NCBI GenBank assembly: GCA_030637205.1
Contig: DAOVVL010000026.1
Span: 1-12,192 of the forward strand
Direction of reading: 5' to 3'
DNA length: 12,192 nt
From: Thalassospiraceae bacterium
GTDB lineage: Bacteria > Pseudomonadota > Alphaproteobacteria > Rhodospirillales > Magnetovibrionaceae
The notes under the pieces are model-generated. The model had not been told where the DNA came from. It saw only the letters and a program-made list of their open reading frames with translations, and searched no databases. Numbering within the stretch: the first letter of the stretch is position 1; each line of letters opens with the position of its first letter. The position numbers were made by a program, and so were the translations under genes. Below, one piece after another: positions 5,211-12,192 of this stretch.

Positions 5211-5265
5211 GCATTGAAGTCAATAGGTGGGAACAAATCTATATTTTTCAATGGGTAAGGACGGC

Positions 5266-6801
5266 TTAAAAGTCGCCGGCCTTCTCGCGGCGGCGCTGTA
5301 CGGAAGATGGAATACCCAATGCATCGCGGTATTTGGCTACCGTGCGCCGCGCCACATCGATGCCCTCGCCCTTCAACGTTGCGGCCAGCTTGTCATCGGA
5401 CAGCACCTTTTTCACATCTTCGGCATCGATCAATTCCTTGATGCGCGAACGCACCGATTCTGCCGCGTGGACTTCCCCACCGTGATCCCCACCCACGCTG
5501 GAGGAAAAGAAATACTTCAGCTCAAAAATTCCGCGCGGCGTCGCCATGTACTTGTTGGACGTCACACGCGAAACCGTGCTTTCGTGCATTTCGATTACGT
5601 CGGCAATATCACGCAGCACCAGTGGCTTCATGGCTTTGACGCCTTGATGGAAAAAAGCGTCTTGCTGACGCACAATTTCGCTAGCCACTTTCAACACCGT
5701 GGTTGCGCGTTGGTGTAATGATTTCACCAGCCAGTTGGCCGATTGCAGACATTCGTTCAGGTAACGCTTTTCATCTTCGGTTTGGGCGCTTGCCGTAACT
5801 TTTGTGAAATAACGGTTATTGACCAGAACACGCGGCAGGGTTTCGGAATTTAATTCCAGGCTCCAACCGCCGGACGGTATCGGGCGCATCAAAACGTCAG
5901 GGATCACCGGTTGGGCGACGTCGTGGGCAAAGGCGCGCCCCGGCTTGGGATCAAGGGCGCGAATTTCTTCGACCATATCAAGAATGTCTTCTTCATCGAC
6001 ACCGCACACCTTGACCAACGCCTTCATGTCGCGCGCGGCCATCATTTCCAGATTGTCCAGCAGCTTTTGCATCGCCGGATCGAAACGGTCACGGTCTTTT
6101 AACTGAAGCGCCAGACATTCTTTCAGATCGCGCGCAAAAAGGCCGGCCGGGTCCACGGTTTGCAGCTGTTCCAGCACCGCTTCGACTTCGTCCACGGTGC
6201 ATCCAAGACGGTCGGATACCCCTTCGAGCGAGCCCGCAATATATCCGGCTTCGTTCAGCAGTTCGATCAGCTCAACCCCGATCAGGCGTTGCGCAGGGTC
6301 GACGCCCAACATGCCCAACTGTCCGATCAGGTACTGGCGCATGGATTGTTCATCGGCCAGGGTCTGTTCAATTCCGGGAAGGTCATCGCTCCCAAAATTG
6401 CCGCCCGGCGACCAGCTTTCATAGCCGACCGCATCGACCACTTGCGGAACGTCGGAGCCGCCATCAGAAGTGAAATTGTTGTCGTAATCCACATCCATCG
6501 TTTCGCTGCCCTCAGCCGTGGTTCCGGTTTCCGCTGTCTTGGACAGGGTATCGGCGGTATCAGGCTGTTCAGGGGCTTCGCCGGTTTCGCTTGGTTCGGG
6601 TACTTCAGGCGGAGTTTCTTCGCGATCATCCCCTTCTGCGCGTTCATCGCGTTCCAGCAGCGGGTTTTGTTCCAGTTCCTGTTCAACGTATTCGCTCAAC
6701 TCAATATTGCTCAGCTGCAGCAGTTTGATGGCTTGCTGCAGTTGCGGCGTCATAACCAGCGATTGGCCCAGACGCATATCGAGGCGTGGCGTAATCGTCA
6801 T
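5266..6801 (-). CDS. rpoN: RNA polymerase sigma-54 factor
   Basis: Sigma-54 (511 residues) directs RNA polymerase to -24/-12 promoters, where opening requires an AAA+ activator such as NtrC. Region I (1-50: RLDMRLGQSLVMTPQLQQAI, then LQLSNIELSEYVEQELEQNPLLE) is the Gln/Leu-rich activator-responsive part. Region II (about 52-150) is acidic and low in complexity. The core-binding domain follows to about 340. The helix-turn-helix region includes LRDIADVIEMHESTVSRVTSNKYMATPRG (about 396-425). The RpoN box ARRTVAKYRD (484-493), which reads the -24 element, ends in Asp where Glu is usual. GGAGG lies 5 bases before the ATG (rc of 6807-6811). It follows lptB by 60 bases; a CAGGCG/CGCCTG hairpin (6811-6833) overlaps the edge of the SD. 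Confidence 0.98.
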   Translation of the reverse strand: MTITPRLDMRLGQSLVMTPQLQQAIKLLQLSNIELSEYVEQELEQNPLLERDERAEGDDREETPPEVPEPSETGEAPEQPDTADTLSKTAETGTTAEGSETMDVDYDNNFTSDGGSDVPQVVDAVGYESWSPGGNFGSDDLPGIEQTLADEQSMRQYLIGQLGMLGVDPAQRLIGVELIELLNEAGYIAGSLEGVSDRLGCTVDEVEAVLEQLQTVDPAGLFARDLKECLALQLKDRDRFDPAMQKLLDNLEMMAARDMKALVKVCGVDEEDILDMVEEIRALDPKPGRAFAHDVAQPVIPDVLMRPIPSGGWSLELNSETLPRVLVNNRYFTKVTASAQTEDEKRYLNECLQSANWLVKSLHQRATTVLKVASEIVRQQDAFFHQGVKAMKPLVLRDIADVIEMHESTVSRVTSNKYMATPRGIFELKYFFSSSVGGDHGGEVHAAESVRSRIKELIDAEDVKKVLSDDKLAATLKGEGIDVARRTVAKYRDALGIPSSVQRRREKAGDF

Positions 6802-6861
6802 TTAACCCTCCAGGCGCACATGGCGTACGCCTGCTTTAATATAGTGAAAATGGAAGGAAAC

Positions 6862-7683
6862 TTACAGGTTGAAGCTATCGCCCAGATAAACGCGCCGAAC
6901 GTCTTCGTTTCCGACGATGTCTGACGGCGCGCCTTCCATCAGCAACATGCCATCGTGAATGATGTAGGCACGATCGATCACATCAAGGGTTTCGCGAACG
7001 TTATGATCGGTGATCAATACGCCAATGCCCCGATCTTTCAGGTGGTTGACCAAGTCGCGAATATCGCCGACCGCAATCGGGTCGATGCCGGCAAACGGTT
7101 CATCCAATAATATGAAGTGCGGGTTCGACGCCAGCGCGCGGGCAATTTCTACGCGGCGACGCTCACCACCCGATAATGCCAGTGCCGGGGTGCGACGAAG
7201 ATGGGTGATGGAAAATTCAGCCAGTAGCGATTCGAGGATCGCTTCGCGCTGGTTTCTCGATGGTTCGGTGACTTCCAGAATGGCGTGGATGTTGTCTTCA
7301 ACCGAAAGGCCGCGAAAGATGGACGCTTCCTGTGGCAGGTAGCCGATGCCCAGACGCGCGCGGCGATACATGGGCAACTGGGTGACGTCTTCGCCGTCGA
7401 TAAACACGCGCCCGTAATCGGGCTGGACCAGACCGGTGATAATATAAAAACACGTGGTCTTGCCGGCACCGTTGGGACCCAATAGACCCACGACCTCGCC
7501 GCGCTGAATATGCATGCTGACATCAGATACCACCGGGCGCTTTTTATAGCGTTTGCCGATGGTTTCCACGCGAAGGCCCCGCTCAGGCCCATCAATGGCA
7601 TCGGCCACCAACATCGGTTTTTTAGCGGCGTTGGGGGCTGCATTTTCGCTTGGATTATCGCTTGGGTTTTCGACGTCTGACAT
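6862..7683 (-). CDS. lptB: LPS export ABC transporter ATP-binding protein LptB
   Basis: LptB is the cytoplasmic ATPase that, with LptF and LptG, extracts lipopolysaccharide from the inner membrane and pushes it along the LptC-LptA bridge. The 273-residue protein has Walker A GPNGAGKTT (69-77), Q-loop Gln118 in GYLPQEASIFRGL, signature LSGGE (170-174), Walker B ILLDEPFAGIDP (191-202) and H-loop His227 in ITDHNV. SIFRGLSVEDNI is characteristic of LptB. The first 36 residues (Asn/Pro/Ala-rich, then ADAIDGPERG) precede the ABC domain and are longer than in E. coli LptB. AGGA lies 7 bases before the ATG at 7683. It is 93 bases downstream of lptA; that gap holds a GGGCT/AGCCC hairpin (7761-7776) just after the lptA stop. 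Confidence 0.97.
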   Translation of the reverse strand: MSDVENPSDNPSENAAPNAAKKPMLVADAIDGPERGLRVETIGKRYKKRPVVSDVSMHIQRGEVVGLLGPNGAGKTTCFYIITGLVQPDYGRVFIDGEDVTQLPMYRRARLGIGYLPQEASIFRGLSVEDNIHAILEVTEPSRNQREAILESLLAEFSITHLRRTPALALSGGERRRVEIARALASNPHFILLDEPFAGIDPIAVGDIRDLVNHLKDRGIGVLITDHNVRETLDVIDRAYIIHDGMLLMEGAPSDIVGNEDVRRVYLGDSFNL

Positions 7684-7776
7684 CGGGGTTCCTGTTTGCG
7701 TATCGGCACTTGAAGCGATTGCTCGATGGTAGCCTGAAAGATGTTTCTGTTTCGTTTACCGGGCTCTAATTAGCCC

Positions 7777-8625
7777 TTATTTAGCCCGCGCGCCGGGCAT
7801 CAGGACGCCTTTGACCCGGCCTGAACCTTCAGGCGCACCGGGCGCTGGCGCGCAGCTTTTTAAGCGGCTGATCCCGGTATTTAGATCAAGGTCGGCGCTG
7901 CAGCCCTCAAGCTGGTTATCGCCTTGGGTGATCATAACCGAACCGGTGAGCCGGGCAAGCCCGCTCACCACATCATAGGCCGCACGATCGGATGTGGCCT
8001 GTTCGTTGGCGGTATTGATGCGCACCTGATCGAAGCCTTCGACTAGGCGGACCCGGTCCTGGCCGTCGGGGCCCTGCTCAAAATGGGCGCTCAGCACGTT
8101 GGCGCGGATGGTGCGCTGGGCACGGACTGCGGTCGCGTTGCCACGCGCCACCGCCAGTTTTCGTTCGCTCCAGAACTCGACCTGTTCGGTCGCAGTAATG
8201 ATATCTTCGCCGGACGTGAGCTTGATCGGGTTCGCATCCTTCAACACGATCACCGCGCCCGCCACATCGTAGATTGCAAGCCCGCCTTCACCCACCCAGC
8301 CCGGCGCCGTGATTTTTACGTTGCCGATGGCATCAAGGCGCCAGATCTCGGTCCCGCCGCCGTCAGCGTCATTGTTTTGGCGATAGTAAGCGCGCAACTC
8401 ATCCGCACTGACCACCGTGTTGCCCCGCGTTGCGGTGGCATTTTTGGTGGCAATGAAAACGCTGGCGTCACGCTGCCATTCGATGCCGCCATCGGCGTTG
8501 ACTTCAATGGGGGTGTCGTTATCGCCACCAAACAGGGTTTGTGCCGCGCCGGGGCTGGCAAACATGCCCAGACCCAAAACTGCTGACAAGGCTGTAACGG
8601 AAATGATTTTTAAATAAACGTTCAT
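7777..8625 (-). CDS. lptA: LPS transport periplasmic protein LptA
   Basis: LptA forms the periplasmic beta-jellyroll bridge that carries lipopolysaccharide from LptC to LptD. This 282-residue protein has a signal peptide (1 to about 28; hydrophobic core IISVTALSAVLGLGMFA, likely cleavage after PGAA). The OstA-like domain starts with PIEVNADGGIEWQRDASVFIATKNATATRGNTVVSADEL and repeats the beta pattern through GNVKITAPGW, TATEQVEF, LAVARGNATAVR and ATSDRAAYDVVSGLARLTGSV. The tail is Pro/Gly/Ala-rich and basic (APAPGAPEGSGRVKG to the end). It is longer than E. coli LptA (185 residues), as is common in alphaproteobacteria. The ATG overlaps the lptC stop in ATGA, so translation is probably coupled. 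Confidence 0.93.
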   Translation of the reverse strand: MNVYLKIISVTALSAVLGLGMFASPGAAQTLFGGDNDTPIEVNADGGIEWQRDASVFIATKNATATRGNTVVSADELRAYYRQNNDADGGGTEIWRLDAIGNVKITAPGWVGEGGLAIYDVAGAVIVLKDANPIKLTSGEDIITATEQVEFWSERKLAVARGNATAVRAQRTIRANVLSAHFEQGPDGQDRVRLVEGFDQVRINTANEQATSDRAAYDVVSGLARLTGSVMITQGDNQLEGCSADLDLNTGISRLKSCAPAPGAPEGSGRVKGVLMPGARAK

Positions 8626-9374
8626 GGCGCCCCCGTGAAAAAGGACGTATCGCCCCTTGATGGATGAAGCAACAAGTTGGACTTGCCGGTAAAATAAATT
8701 GTTGCCCCACTGTTTTCAATGCGCACCCCTTCGGCTTTTAACTCACCAAAGGGGCCATGGCCTTCAACCGGGTCATTGCCCACGGCAGTGACCTTGGTCA
8801 AATCAACCGAAAGCGTGGCCGTGTTGATTTCATAGCCGCTGTCGTGAAACAAATTTACGCCGCCCGCCAGTTCGAGAATCTGTTCATCCTGAACAAAGCG
8901 CCCGGTTTCAGAGGTCATCACCAGCCACGCGCCGTTGCGCAACGTCACGTCGGCTTTGGGCATTTCAAGGTTAACGGTGTTGGGGCGGTTTTCCACCAGC
9001 CGCGCGATATCGGCTGAAATGGAATAGGGCCGGCGACGTTCATCGACACCAACATACAGCGCGTTATCCATTCCCGCCTGTTCGGTGCCTGATAAATTCA
9101 ACGACGTAAAGCCAATGGTAAAGCCCGCCTCGTCGGAAAAATACGGCCACACCAATATCAACCCCACCAATGCGGCCGCCACCAGCGGCAACATCACTTT
9201 CATCATCATCACAAAGCGGGTGTGACCGGCGCTTGCCAGATGCGGTTCGCGTCCCCTATAGGGATGCAGACGGCTGGGGATACGCCCGCCCACCAGCTGC
9301 GAAGCACTGGGGCCCACGCCATAAGCCGCTTTCCCTGCGTCGTTTTGCGGTGGTTGGGTTTGGTGTGAACTCAT
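8622..9374 (-). CDS. lptC: LPS export ABC transporter periplasmic protein LptC
   Basis: LptC is a bitopic inner-membrane protein that receives lipopolysaccharide from LptBFG and hands it to LptA. The 250-residue product has a cytoplasmic N-terminal stretch of about 55 residues rich in Gly, Ser, Pro and Arg, one membrane helix (about 59-79, MKVMLPLVAAALVGLILVWP) and a periplasmic beta domain to the end. Blocks such as ENRPNTVNLEMPKADVTLRNGAWLVMTSETGRF and LFHDSGYEINTATLSVDL fit the LptC fold. The ATG at 9374 has AAGGAA about 11 bases upstream. A shorter start at the Met run 56-58 would leave hardly any cytoplasmic tail and has no better SD. It starts 26 bases after kdsD and overlaps lptA by 4 bases. 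Confidence 0.92.
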   Translation of the reverse strand: MSSHQTQPPQNDAGKAAYGVGPSASQLVGGRIPSRLHPYRGREPHLASAGHTRFVMMMKVMLPLVAAALVGLILVWPYFSDEAGFTIGFTSLNLSGTEQAGMDNALYVGVDERRRPYSISADIARLVENRPNTVNLEMPKADVTLRNGAWLVMTSETGRFVQDEQILELAGGVNLFHDSGYEINTATLSVDLTKVTAVGNDPVEGHGPFGELKAEGVRIENSGATIYFTGKSNLLLHPSRGDTSFFTGAP

Positions 9375-9400
9375 GGACCCAGCAGTTCCTTAAATCAAAA

Positions 9401-10399
9401 TCAGACCACGCCGGCGCGCAGACAATCGTGAATGTGCAAAACGCCAACCGGCTTATCGTTTTGTGTGATGTAGAGCGCCGTCACTTTGCGCTCATTCATA
9501 ATCGCGACTGCGTCACTGGCTAACTGGTCGGCGCTGACCTGAATGGCCCCGCTGGTCATGACCTCAGATGCCTTTTGATCGATCAGGCCGGGATTCATGT
9601 TGCGCCTGAGATCGCCATCGGTAATCACGCCTTGCAATTTTCCTGATGCGTTGATGACGCCCACCACACCAAAACCTTTGGCCGACATTTCTATCAGGGC
9701 TTCGGACATGGGCGCGCTTTCATTGATGAGCGGCAATTCATTACCGCCATGCATCAGATCGGAAATTTTCAGCAAACGCTGGCCCAGCTTTCCGCCGGGA
9801 TGAAAATCGTTGAAGTCTTCGGCGGTAAATCCTTCGCGTTCCAGAAGACAAACCGCAATGGCGTCGCCCAGTGCCAGCATCACCGTGGTCGATGTGGTGG
9901 GTGCCAGACCCATCGGGCATGCTTCGGGTGCATCGGGCACTACCAAAGACACGCTGCTTGCCTTGGCCAGGGTGCTATCAGTGCGCCCGCAAATGCCGAT
10001 CAAGGGAATACGAAAGCGATGCGTGTACGCGACGATGTCGGAAAGTTCTGCCGTTTCACCTGAGTTTGATAAGGCGATGACCGCATCTTCTTTCTGGATC
10101 ATGCCCAGATCGCCGTGGCTGGCTTCGCCGGGGTGCACGAAAAACGAAGGCTTGCCGGTAGATGCCATCGTGGCTGCAATCTTGCGCGCCACATGGCCGC
10201 TTTTGCCCATGCCGGTAACCACAACGCGGCCCTTGATGCCCGCCAGCGTATCTATGGCGGCAACAAAGTCTGCGCCCAGATCGTCGGCGAGGCCGCTCAA
10301 GGCATCGCGTTCGGTCGCGAGCACGCGGCGCGCGATCTCAAGATCGCCTGCTTTGGAGTTATTCGCAGCCTGTTTGTTGGCCTTTGACTTGGGTGGCAT
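9401..10399 (-). CDS. kdsD: D-arabinose 5-phosphate isomerase (KpsF/GutQ family)
   Basis: KdsD converts ribulose 5-phosphate to arabinose 5-phosphate, the first step of Kdo synthesis for lipopolysaccharide. The 332-residue protein has a SIS domain (about 45-185) with VVVTGMGKSGHVARKIAATM (59-78), EASHGDLGMI containing His95, and SNSGETAELSDIV (111-123). FHPGGKLGQRLL (199-210) marks the end of the SIS part. Two CBS domains follow (about 213-270 with GVITDGDLRR, and 278-330 ending GVLHIHDCLRAG). Length and domain order match the family. The ATG at 10399 has only a weak SD (GGGAA). It sits directly upstream of lptC, a common pairing of Kdo synthesis with LPS export. A hairpin at 10422-10448 separates it from rnd. 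Confidence 0.96.
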   Translation of the reverse strand: MPPKSKANKQAANNSKAGDLEIARRVLATERDALSGLADDLGADFVAAIDTLAGIKGRVVVTGMGKSGHVARKIAATMASTGKPSFFVHPGEASHGDLGMIQKEDAVIALSNSGETAELSDIVAYTHRFRIPLIGICGRTDSTLAKASSVSLVVPDAPEACPMGLAPTTSTTVMLALGDAIAVCLLEREGFTAEDFNDFHPGGKLGQRLLKISDLMHGGNELPLINESAPMSEALIEMSAKGFGVVGVINASGKLQGVITDGDLRRNMNPGLIDQKASEVMTSGAIQVSADQLASDAVAIMNERKVTALYITQNDKPVGVLHIHDCLRAGVV

Positions 10400-10421
10400 C
10401 GGTTTTCAGGTTCCCGGATAA

Positions 10422-10448
10422 TTTAAGGGCGCACGCGCGCGCCTTAAA
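10422..10448 (-). terminator. Stable hairpin between rnd and kdsD
   Basis: TTTAAGGGCGC (10422-10432) pairs with GCGCCTTAAA (10439-10448) with one bulged G and a 6-base loop. On the minus strand only AAATTAT follows rather than a run of U. It could be a weak rnd terminator or an mRNA-stability element; a kdsD promoter may lie between it and 10399, though I see no clear boxes. Confidence 0.35.
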
Positions 10449-10451
10449 GGT

Positions 10452-11078
10452 TCAGTGGGCAAAAATATCGGTGTCGCCCCAGCCTTCAAGATCCAGCTGG
10501 GCACGGGTGCCTAGAAAATCAAAGCACTGCTGGGCCAATTCAGCGCGGCCTTCGCGCACTAACATTTGTTGCAGTGCATCGCGAACCCGGTGCAGGTACA
10601 AAACATCGCCAGCCGCATAAACCAGCTGGCTTTCGCTTAACTCTTCGGCGCCCCAGTTGGAAGACTGCTGTTCCTTGGAAATTTCGACCCCGACCAATTC
10701 GCGGCAAACATCTTTAAGGCCATGACGGTCGGTATAGGTGCGCGCGATCAGCGATGCGATCTTGGTGCAATAAATCGGCTGGCAATCAACGCCCAGATAA
10801 CGTTTCAGGATGGCCACATCAAAACGCGCGTAATGAAAAATTTTCACAACTTTGGGATCAGACAGCACCGCGCTTAAATTCGGCGCGTTGTATTCACCTT
10901 GGGCAAACTGAACCAGATGGCAAACCCCGTCACCGGCTGAAAGCTGGACCACACACAAACGATCGCGTTCGGTCTTCAGCCCCATGGCTTCACTATCGAT
11001 GGCGACCGCGTCGCCAAAGTTCAAGCCCCCGGGCAGGTCGCCTTTGTGCAAATGGATTTCTGGTTTAATGGCGTTCAA
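10452..11078 (-). CDS. rnd: Ribonuclease D, short form
   Basis: A 3'-5' exoribonuclease of the DEDDy class that trims tRNA and other small RNA precursors. From the TTG at 11078 it is 208 residues. The exonuclease motifs are AIDSEAMGL (Asp28, Glu30), FHYARFDVAIL (Asp87) and YAAGDVLYLHRV (Tyr154, Asp158). GLKDVCRELVGVEISKEQQSSNW is typical of the family. The HRDC domains of E. coli RNase D (375 residues) are absent, as usual in alphaproteobacteria. Start choice: AGGAG stands 7 bases before the TTG and the domain opens at once with IHLHKGDLPGG. ATGs at 11120 and 11123 are in frame, with AAGG close by, and would add 14-15 basic residues. The frame runs open to 11240, but only across the antisense of tRNA-Leu. 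Lying just after a tRNA gene suits an RNA-processing role. Confidence 0.93.
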   Translation of the reverse strand: MNAIKPEIHLHKGDLPGGLNFGDAVAIDSEAMGLKTERDRLCVVQLSAGDGVCHLVQFAQGEYNAPNLSAVLSDPKVVKIFHYARFDVAILKRYLGVDCQPIYCTKIASLIARTYTDRHGLKDVCRELVGVEISKEQQSSNWGAEELSESQLVYAAGDVLYLHRVRDALQQMLVREGRAELAQQCFDFLGTRAQLDLEGWGDTDIFAH

Positions 11079-11160
11079 GGGCTTGCTCCTGCTGGGCTTG
11101 ATGTGTTTTGGTGCAGCCATCATAGCCTTAGGCGGCAAGTGTGAAAAGAGCGCCCGATCC

Positions 11161-11184
11161 CCCTGAAACAGGGCCCTTTTAGGG
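11161..11184. repeat. Two tandem small hairpins between tRNA-Leu and rnd
   Basis: CCCTGAAACAGGG (11161-11173) is followed without a gap by CCCTTTTAGGG (11174-11184). Both are perfect stems with short A/T loops. They start 6 bases beyond the tRNA CCA on the minus strand, with no U run after them. They may stall polymerase weakly or guide 3' processing of the tRNA precursor. Confidence 0.35.
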
Positions 11185-11190
11185 TCGAAA

Positions 11191-11277
<87 letters not shown>

Positions 11278-11307
11278 AAGCAAGGGGGCTATGGCTCTGT
11301 GAGCAAC

Positions 11308-11336
11308 GAGTTAGACTGCTGGCGCGCCGATGTCAA
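11308..11336 (-). promoter_or_regulatory. Sigma-70-type promoter of tRNA-Leu
   Basis: On the minus strand TTGACA (11336-11331, perfect consensus) is followed after exactly 17 bases by TAACTC (11313-11308). Transcription would start near 11301, about 24 bases before the tRNA. The transcript may continue into rnd. Confidence 0.55.
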
Positions 11337-11411
11337 CTGGCTGAACGGGCAAAATGACCCACAGCCGGGCCACAACCCACTGAAAACTGACCCAAACTAC
11401 CCATTCAGGGG

Positions 11412-11440
11412 TTGCCCGATGGGGTCCAGATGCACACAAT
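11412..11440 (+). promoter_or_regulatory. Possible promoter of the NDUFA9-like gene
   Basis: TTGCCC (11412-11417) and CACAAT (11435-11440) are 17 bases apart, about 48 bases before the ATG at 11488. Each box has two mismatches. The rest of 11340-11487 holds four ACCCA words (11357, 11375, 11390, 11399) of unclear meaning and a small CTTTT/AAAAG stem at 11461-11473. Confidence 0.3.
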
Positions 11441-11487
11441 CGTTTAAGGGTTAAAGAGGGCTTTTCTTAAAAGAGAGAGAATTCAAC

Positions 11488-12192
11488 ATGCAGACAGGCA
11501 CAAAATTGATCAGCGTCATCGGGGGCGGTGGTTTTCTGGGCCGCTATGTGGTGCAGAACCTGGCCCGCCAGGGCTCGCGCGTGCGGGTTTGTGTGCGCGA
11601 CCCGGAAGGTGCCAAATTCCTCAAAACGCTGGGCACCCCCGGTCAGGTCAACACGGTCTATGCCAATGTCTGCGATCCGGCGTCACTGGACGCGGCCCTT
11701 GCAGGATCAGATGCGGTCATCAACTTGGCCGGGATCATCAAGCCATTTTTCAAAAACACGTTTGAGCGTGTGCATGTGGATGGCGCCGCCAACGTTGCAA
11801 CCGCGACCAGGAAACTTGGCATTGATACGCTGGTCCATGTTTCATCGCTTTCGGCGAACGCCGATTCCAAGTCCGAATACGCGCGCACCAAATTTGCCGG
11901 CGAACAAAAATTGTTGGAAATTTTTCCGGGCGCGGTGGTACTACGCCCGTCGCTGCTGATCGGTGTGGAAGATCAGTTTATGAACCTGTTTGCCAAACTG
12001 GCACGTTACAGCCCGGTGTTGCCCGTAGTCGGCTGCCCGGTGGTTCCGAAAATCAAGATGGTCGAAGGCGCCGCAACCCAGTGGCGCATCCCGGTGCTGG
12101 AATTTTGTTCCATGGGCGGGGCCAGCTTCCAGCCGATCTTTGTCGGCGACGTGGCCGATGCCGTGACCAACGCGCTGGATAAACCGGACGCA
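11488..12192 (+). CDS. NDUFA9-like NAD(P)-binding protein (complex I-associated, atypical SDR), N-terminal part
   Basis: The first 235 codons of an extended/atypical short-chain dehydrogenase; the gene runs past the window. It resembles the alphaproteobacterial relatives of mitochondrial NDUFA9, an accessory subunit of respiratory complex I that binds NADPH. The Rossmann loop is ISVIGGGGFLGRYVV (8-22), followed by a basic RVRVCVRD strand. INLAGI (79-84), LVHVSSLSA (115-123) and YARTK (131-135, a Y-x-x-x-K pair) fit the SDR fold, and VVLRPSLLIG (150-159) is a family block. Between LPVVG (178-182) and FQPIFVGDVADAV (214-226) lie about 30 residues where I would expect only a short Gly-rich turn. 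The SD is a weak purine run, AAGAGAGAGA (11470-11479). It is divergent from tRNA-Leu and rnd. Whether it joins complex I or acts as an epimerase cannot be decided here. Confidence 0.85.
   Translation, partial: MQTGTKLISVIGGGGFLGRYVVQNLARQGSRVRVCVRDPEGAKFLKTLGTPGQVNTVYANVCDPASLDAALAGSDAVINLAGIIKPFFKNTFERVHVDGAANVATATRKLGIDTLVHVSSLSANADSKSEYARTKFAGEQKLLEIFPGAVVLRPSLLIGVEDQFMNLFAKLARYSPVLPVVGCPVVPKIKMVEGAATQWRIPVLEFCSMGGASFQPIFVGDVADAVTNALDKPDA

Noticed and set aside
11357..11403. Four ACCCA words spaced 18, 15 and 9 bases apart before the NDUFA9-like gene
   Set aside because: Too short and irregular to call a repeat array or operator in C-rich DNA.

Overview
The window reads as chromosomal core DNA of a GC-rich alphaproteobacterium, probably Rhodospirillales-like. 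The clues are the gene order (a FYDLN-acid zinc-ribbon gene divergent from aroA; Hsp20 followed by DUF1150; kdsD-lptC-lptA-lptB-rpoN-hpf-ptsN; an NDUFA9-type gene), a long-form HPF, and both tRNA genes encoding their CCA end. I saw no insertion sequence, prophage, CRISPR array, toxin-antitoxin pair or defence system. No exciting undescribed multi-gene system is visible. The more interesting signals are RNA- and DNA-level structures between the genes.

Layout. Positions 1-779 hold the N-terminal 259 codons of aroA on the minus strand, cut by the window edge. A divergent spacer (780-1004) carries a terminator-like hairpin and then a plus-strand TIGR02300/FYDLN gene (1005-1445). tRNA-Ala(GGC) lies at 1589-1664 with a strong terminator. 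A YegS-like diacylglycerol/lipid kinase (1760-2716, minus) is bracketed by two near-identical hairpin repeats. Divergent from it, an Hsp20 chaperone (2993-3475) has a leader that looks like a ROSE-type RNA thermometer. It is followed by DUF1150 (3588-3833) and a bidirectional terminator.

From 11078 down to 3942 everything is on the minus strand, in transcription order: rnd, kdsD, lptC, lptA, lptB, rpoN, hpf, ptsN. KdsD makes the Kdo precursor for lipopolysaccharide. LptC, LptA and LptB belong to the machine that moves lipopolysaccharide to the outer membrane. RpoN, HPF and EIIA-Ntr form the conserved sigma-54 locus that links nitrogen/phosphotransfer signalling with ribosome hibernation. A tRNA-Leu(CAG) gene (11191-11277, minus) with its own promoter precedes rnd. 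The window ends inside a plus-strand NDUFA9-like Rossmann-fold gene (11488-12192).

No gene-free stretch exceeds 300 bases. The longest are 2717-2992 (276), 5029-5265 (237), 780-1004 (225) and 11281-11487 (207); what each holds is described in the entries.
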